Assembly (NCBI GenBank): GCA_965247915.1
Contig: OZ252048.1
Span: 3,596,001 to 3,660,000 of the forward strand
Direction: 5' to 3'
DNA length: 64,000 nucleotides
From: JAKZRT01 sp965247915
Lineage (GTDB): Bacteria > Pseudomonadota > Alphaproteobacteria > Rhodobacterales > Rhodobacteraceae
Part shown: positions 60,801 through 64,000 of the stretch, piece by piece
How positions within the stretch are numbered: position 1 is the stretch's first letter
Layout of the letters: every line of letters starts with the position of its first letter
The notes under the pieces: generated by a model
Database searches by the model: none
What the model saw: the letters and a program-made list of their open reading frames with translations, nothing else
Told to the model about the DNA's origin: nothing
Made by a program: the position numbers and the translations under genes

Positions 60801-61315
60801 TGCGGCACGGGATCAACGCCCTGAACCGCGAAGGGCGCGAACGGCTTCTGACCGCTTTTGAGCAGGTAAACTTAAACTTTTCCATGCTCTTTACCCATCT
60901 ATTCGGCGGCGGCGATGCCAAGCTGGTGCTGGTCGAATCCGACGACCCGCTGGAAGCGGGCCTGGAGATCATGTGCCAGCCGCCGGGCAAAAAGCTGGCC
61001 ACGATCAGCCTGCTTTCCGGCGGCGAACAGAGCCTGACCGCACTGGCGCTGATTTTTGCGGTCTTTCTGGCCAACCCGGCGCCGATCTGCGTGCTCGACG
61101 AGGTTGACGCGCCTCTGGATGATGCCAACGTCGCGCGGTTCTGCGACTTGCTTGACGAGATGACGCGGCGCACCGACACTAGGTTTCTGATCATCACCCA
61201 CCACGCGGTCACCATGGCGCGGATGGACCGGCTCTATGGTGTGACCATGGGCGAACAGGGGGTCAGCCAGATGGTGAGCGTTGACCTGAAAAACGCCGAA
61301 GCGCTGGTGGCGTAA
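57860..61315 (+). CDS. smc: Chromosome segregation protein SMC
   Basis: An 1151-residue condensin ATPase. It starts with TTG at 57860 (MRFSRLRFNGFKSF is the family start; CAGGA 8 bases upstream). The Walker A loop is GPNGCGKSN at 31-39; the arms are Ala/Glu/Arg-rich coiled coils at about 165-505 and 625-1000. The hinge lies around 510-620 (VLDMLTVVAGFEMALGAAL). The C-terminal head has LLSGGEQSLTALAL and CVLDEVDAPLDD (Walker B). It entraps DNA with ScpAB, which are not in the window. Confidence 0.96.
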   Translation: MRFSRLRFNGFKSFVDPTEVIIADGLTGIVGPNGCGKSNILEALRWVMGENRPTAMRGDGMEDVIFAGAATRPARNFAEVAVTIDNRERLAPAPFNEGDVIEIVRRIARDAGSVFKANTKDVRARDVQMLFADASTGAHSPALVRQGQIAELINARPKSRRRVLEEAAGISGLYQRRHEAELKLRAAETNLARVDDVVEALATQLSQLARQARQAARYRAIGAQLRTAEGLLLYLRWKEADAARAEAGEVLAARTRDAVRSEADARAAAKSREAADGALPPLREEDAIAGALVQRLLVSRDTLSDREIRALALIETLTARIGQLSRDIEREAGLSRDAVQTTRRLEWEAGELSKAAEGHDTRLADAAAEAHEAAQVLQDRETALSELTEDVARLSARHLSAERLSDDAEKTLARSQSDAARASEAAATATSAQKAAEADQRRASTALAAAETTAQAADEALTEADARRNDVQAREADARAERSEAEGEAGALRAEVAALARLVERDTAEGGQVLDMLTVVAGFEMALGAALADDLRAPAVDAGGGSGWATLPGYASPQLLPGGVTALSSYVTVPQILARRMSQVGLVDAADGARLQADLKPGQRLVSTEGDLWRWDGFRATAEDAPSAAALRLQQLNRLVEIKRDLEEANARSEGAARAHDHLRGELSAATEADQAAREARRHADGAQADASRAQAKAEGDESLAASKLEALGLSLRRHEDEADAAAKRLDQARVGLGDLPDLDEARAQVEDVKTVVEAARLTMLTKRSSHDEQRREGVARIKRAQEITTEVSGWRHRLDAAEKRSAELSERKVQAETECSEAQAQPAQIATERDKLAGLVSETEARAAAAQDALASGESGQRTAVEAERRSERAASSAREARAAAQARAQGAGEAVTAATARIREELDTTPADLLETLAADPAKMPRAEALEADVLRLRRQRDALGAVNLRAEEDAREVELEHTTLTREKDDLEQAIAKLRHGINALNREGRERLLTAFEQVNLNFSMLFTHLFGGGDAKLVLVESDDPLEAGLEIMCQPPGKKLATISLLSGGEQSLTALALIFAVFLANPAPICVLDEVDAPLDDANVARFCDLLDEMTRRTDTRFLIITHHAVTMARMDRLYGVTMGEQGVSQMVSVDLKNAEALVA

Positions 61316-61357
61316 GACTGCATTCTGGTCAGATTCGCGCGTAGTGCCCCCCGGAAT

Positions 61358-62533
61358 TCAGAGGTGCGATAGCAACGCCGGCGTCGGCCAGCCATCGACC
61401 GGCAGGCCCAGACGGTGTTGTTCGGCCCGGACCGCGGCGCGGGTCCCTGCCCCAAGAATACCGTCGATCTTGCCCACGTCATGCCCGCGCGCGCGAAGCT
61501 TTTGCTGCAGGGCCTTCATTTGGGTCTGGCCCAGCCCGGGCTCTGGCGCGCCCGGGTCCATTGCCGCGGCCCCTTCCAGCCGGGTGGCGAAATAGGCCGC
61601 CGCGGTGACATAGGTGAAGCTTTGGTTCCATTCGAAAAAGACGTGGAAATTTGGATAGACGATAAAGGCCGGGCCGCCGACGCCTTGCGGTAGAATGACC
61701 GACGCGGCCATCGCCTTCGGCCCCAGTTTGCCGCCCCGCGCCTTGACGCCAAGTCGGACCCATTCGGAAACCTTCTTGACCGTTCCAAGGCCGCTCAACG
61801 CTGGGTCAAATCGGCGCGGCAGTGCGGCCTCTTGCAGCCAGGGTTGGTCCGCGCGCCATCCCAATGCGGTCAGCATCGCGGCGCCGGACACCAGCGCATC
61901 GGGGACCGAGCCCTGCAAATCGACGCGCCCGTCGCCGTCGCCGTCAAGCCCATGATCCAGGATGTCCTGCGGCAGCATCTGCACCATACCGATCTCGCCC
62001 GCCCAGGCCCCGGTGGTCGCCGCCGGATCAAAATCGCCGCGCTCAAAAAGTTCGATCGCGGCAAATATCTGCGGCCGGAACAGCTCGGGCCTGCGACAGT
62101 CGTGGGCAAGGGTCACCAGCGAGTTGAGCGTGTTAAAGTCGCCCTGATTGCCGCCAAAGTCGGTCTCCAGCGCCCAAAGCGCCAGCAGAACCCCGCGCGA
62201 GACACCATAACGCACCTCGATCCGATCAAAAACCGCATCCCATTTGGCGGTGTTCCTGGCGCCCAAGGTGATGCGATAGTCGCTGATCACCGCCTCCGCA
62301 AATTGCGTGAAGGGCATGGTGAAAATACCCTGCGCGCGGTCGGCGCTCAGCGTCCGCTGGTCATGGGTTACGCCCGCGAAGAAGTCGTTTACGATGCGGC
62401 GTTTGTGGCCGTGTTGGCGGGCCTCGGAATTCAGCCCGTTCACAAATTGCGCGAAGGGGCCGCCACAAGGCAGATCTTGCGCGGACAGGGGTGCTGCGAG
62501 CGTGGCGAGAACGGCAAAACAGGCAAATCGCAT
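61358..62533 (-). CDS. Lytic murein transglycosylase (MltB type) with peptidoglycan-binding domain
   Basis: A 391-residue exported enzyme. A signal peptide (MRFACFAVLATLAAPLSAQ) precedes the catalytic domain, with Glu123 in LWALETDFGG, GEIGMVQMLP and DGRVDLQGSVPDALVSGA. The C-terminal ~60 residues form a peptidoglycan-binding_1 domain (KLRARGHDVGKIDGILGAGT). It cleaves glycan strands, forming 1,6-anhydro ends. The ATG at 62533 is favoured; open frame to 62629 overlaps cobD. It lies 38 bases downstream of cobD. Confidence 0.94.
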   Translation of the reverse strand: MRFACFAVLATLAAPLSAQDLPCGGPFAQFVNGLNSEARQHGHKRRIVNDFFAGVTHDQRTLSADRAQGIFTMPFTQFAEAVISDYRITLGARNTAKWDAVFDRIEVRYGVSRGVLLALWALETDFGGNQGDFNTLNSLVTLAHDCRRPELFRPQIFAAIELFERGDFDPAATTGAWAGEIGMVQMLPQDILDHGLDGDGDGRVDLQGSVPDALVSGAAMLTALGWRADQPWLQEAALPRRFDPALSGLGTVKKVSEWVRLGVKARGGKLGPKAMAASVILPQGVGGPAFIVYPNFHVFFEWNQSFTYVTAAAYFATRLEGAAAMDPGAPEPGLGQTQMKALQQKLRARGHDVGKIDGILGAGTRAAVRAEQHRLGLPVDGWPTPALLSHL

Positions 62534-62571
62534 TTGGGTCCCCGGAAAATATCTGCACCGGCCGCAAAGCA

Positions 62572-63486
62572 TCACGCGAAGGCCGCCAAGACAAGGCCAA
62601 CCACCAGCAGCACCCCCCAGACCTGCCACATCCGGGTCACGGCGCCGGTTATGTCTTCGGGACCGGCGGTCACGCGGCCGGTTGCGTTGACGAAGGGAAA
62701 ATCGCGAACGCGCCCGTCATAGCTGCGCGGCCCGGCCAGGGCCACGCCAAGCGTGCGCGCCATAGCCGCCTCGGGCCAGCCAGCATTGGGCGACCGGTGT
62801 TTTGCCGCGTCGAGGGCGATGGCGGGCCAATCGCCGATCCGGGATGCGATCGCGGCCAGGATGAACGCGGTCAGCCGCGCCGGCACCCAGTTCAGCAGGT
62901 CGTCAAACCGCGCCGCCGCGCGGCCAAAGTCGCGGTGGCGGTCGGTATTGTAGCCGATCATGCTGTCGGCGGTGTTAGTGACTTTGTAAAGCAGGATGCC
63001 CGGCAGGCCGAACAGCAGATAGAAAAGCACCGGCGCTGTCACCGCGTCGCTGAGGTTTTCGGCCGCACTTTCGATGGCCGCACGCGCGATCGCCGGACCA
63101 TCCATGTCTGATACATCGCGCCCGACAATCCGGGCCACCGCGCGACGACCCTCGGGAACCGACATCGACAGGCCCATGGCCACCTTCCAGACGTGGCTGA
63201 CCAGACTGTTGTGGGCAAGCAGGATCGCGACAATCGCAAAGTCAATCAGGGCCAGCGGCAAGGCTTCGATCACGGCGCCAAGGGCCACCGCCAAAAACCC
63301 CAGAGCGGCCATGGTCAGCGCGCCCTTCAATTGGCGCGCGTTGCCCCGGTTGAACAACTGATCCGCCCAGCCCACGGCCCGGCCGATCAGAACCGCCGGA
63401 TGCGGAAGGCGCGACCACAGCCATTTGGGTTCGCCCAAAGCCGCATCGAGCAGCATGGCCAGCACCATGATCGTTGGCACGTTCAC
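62572..63486 (-). CDS. cobD: Adenosylcobinamide-phosphate synthase (CobD/CbiB)
   Basis: A 304-residue inner-membrane enzyme that joins aminopropanol (phosphate) to adenosylcobyric acid. Family features are DAALGEPKWLWSRLPHPAVL near the start, ARAAIESAAENLSDAVTAP, LLFGLPGILLYKVTNTADSMIGY in parts, and the C-terminal segment RDFPFVNATG. The start is GTG at 63486, overlapping the cobC stop by 4 bases. Note the naming: this is CobD of the Rhodobacter/Pseudomonas system, equal to CbiB of Salmonella. Confidence 0.94.
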   Translation of the reverse strand: MNVPTIMVLAMLLDAALGEPKWLWSRLPHPAVLIGRAVGWADQLFNRGNARQLKGALTMAALGFLAVALGAVIEALPLALIDFAIVAILLAHNSLVSHVWKVAMGLSMSVPEGRRAVARIVGRDVSDMDGPAIARAAIESAAENLSDAVTAPVLFYLLFGLPGILLYKVTNTADSMIGYNTDRHRDFGRAAARFDDLLNWVPARLTAFILAAIASRIGDWPAIALDAAKHRSPNAGWPEAAMARTLGVALAGPRSYDGRVRDFPFVNATGRVTAGPEDITGAVTRMWQVWGVLLVVGLVLAAFA

Positions 63487-64000
63487 AGCGCGGCCTCAAG
63501 GCGGCGCCAGTCTGCCGCCGTTCCGGGCAGGCCAAGGCGGATCCAGGTTTGTGAATAGGGGAATATTCTGGTCAGGATGTGCTGTCGCGCCAGCCGGTCG
63601 TGCAGGGCCGCTGCGTCCGGCGTATCATAAAGACGAAACAGATCGGTGCCGCCGGCCAGCATCAGTCCGGCCTTTGTCATCAGCCGGTCGAGCCGTGCCG
63701 CGTCATGTTGCAGCCGCGCCCGCGTGGTCTCGGCCCAGGCACGGTCGCCCAAGGCCTGGGCCCCGATTTCAAGCGCGGGGCCCGAGACCGGCCAGGGGCC
63801 AAGGGAAAACCGCAGGCGGTCGATAACATCGGGCGCGCCGATAGCGAAACCCAGCCGCAGGCCCGCCAGCCCCCAGAATTTACCGAAACTTTTCAGGATG
63901 ATCCGGTTTTCCTGCGCCGACAGGTGGATGAGGCTGCGGTCGGGCGCGACGTCGCAAAAGCTTTCGTCGATGACGCCCAGATCCGCTCCGTCAAGATCGC
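63483..64000 (-). CDS. cobC: Threonine-phosphate decarboxylase-like aminotransferase, 3' part
   Basis: The 5' part lies beyond the window; about 171 C-terminal residues are visible. The frame is open from 64000 and includes VIDESFCDVAPDRSLIHLSA, the PLP-lysine region ILKSFGKFWGLAGLRLGF, and the C-terminal RIFPYSQTWIRLGLPG. This matches CobC/CobD(Sal) enzymes that supply the aminopropanol arm of cobalamin. It overlaps cobD by 4 bases, so the two form one operon. The name follows the Rhodobacter convention. Confidence 0.93.
   Translation of the reverse strand, partial: DLDGADLGVIDESFCDVAPDRSLIHLSAQENRIILKSFGKFWGLAGLRLGFAIGAPDVIDRLRFSLGPWPVSGPALEIGAQALGDRAWAETTRARLQHDAARLDRLMTKAGLMLAGGTDLFRLYDTPDAAALHDRLARQHILTRIFPYSQTWIRLGLPGTAADWRRLEAAL

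Noticed and set aside
58913..60808. A 631-codon minus-strand open frame opposite smc
   Set aside because: Antisense shadow of the Ala/Arg-rich coiled coil; composition is an artefact and no family motif is present.

Overview
The window looks like a chromosomal segment of a GC-rich alphaproteobacterium of the Rhodobacterales (Rhodobacteraceae/Paracoccaceae type). The inference rests on gene content: a CcrM adenine methylase beside rnhB, the dapA-slt-smpB neighbourhood, glnK-amtB, LPS genes (lpxK, waaA, lptE), DUF2125, DUF4170 and DUF3576 proteins, a Rhodobacter-type porin, and a cobalamin riboswitch with cob genes. Nearly everything is housekeeping or envelope metabolism. There is one tRNA, no rRNA, no CRISPR array and no prophage. 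Both edge genes (pyrF, cobC) are cut by the window.

Layout. 1-6.1 kb: the 3' part of pyrF, an SPFH/NfeD membrane pair, an intact IS1595-type insertion sequence with an 8-bp target duplication, dapA and a soluble lytic transglycosylase. 6.3-12.4 kb: smpB, an EamA exporter, sulfurtransferase, aromatic aminotransferase, amtB/glnK. 12.6-20.3 kb: a bifunctional PBP1-type enzyme, Trm112/LON/thioredoxin proteins, exonuclease III, an OmpR-type regulator, ribA and an L,D-transpeptidase. 20.4-31 kb: a YggS protein, a frameshifted porin, leuS-lptE-holA-GST, then lpxK-waaA-DUF4170 and cysQ. 31-39 kb: pmbA, DUF2125, a short-chain dehydrogenase with a crotonase, a DsbA-like thiol oxidoreductase with a DUF721 protein, mutY and an alkB whose 3' end is frameshifted. 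39.2-44.6 kb is the accessory part: an oxidoreductase pseudogene broken by an IS1380-type element, a secreted His-rich protein, and an exported metallo-beta-lactamase-fold protein divergent from a TetR regulator. 44.7-54.7 kb: ccrM-rnhB, several exported or membrane proteins of unknown function including a membrane-tethered winged-helix protein, tRNA-Arg(CCT), hisA-hisF-hisE, ispB, a methyltransferase and a YdcH-like protein. 54.8-64 kb: a MaoC-like dehydratase, a VOC pseudogene, an FMN reductase, cbtBA under a cobalamin riboswitch, smc, an MltB-type transglycosylase, and cobD-cobC.

How the parts fit. The envelope theme is strong: PBP1-type synthase, two lytic transglycosylases, an L,D-transpeptidase, LPS synthesis and transport, and a porin. 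The cobalamin theme at the right end joins predicted cobalt uptake (cbtBA, riboswitch-controlled) to late corrin assembly (cobD, cobC). Nitrogen control is represented by glnK-amtB, and cell-cycle control by ccrM with two GANTC sites in its leader.

I found no convincing new multi-gene system. The observations most worth checking are the twin 14-mer operator candidates between the MBL-fold and TetR genes, the membrane-tethered winged-helix protein, the GANTC pair before ccrM, the G/C-only arm of the riboswitch, a shared ~57-bp dispersed repeat, two atypical patches in leuS, and a set of small indels (porin, alkB, oxidoreductase, VOC) that could be real decay or assembly error.
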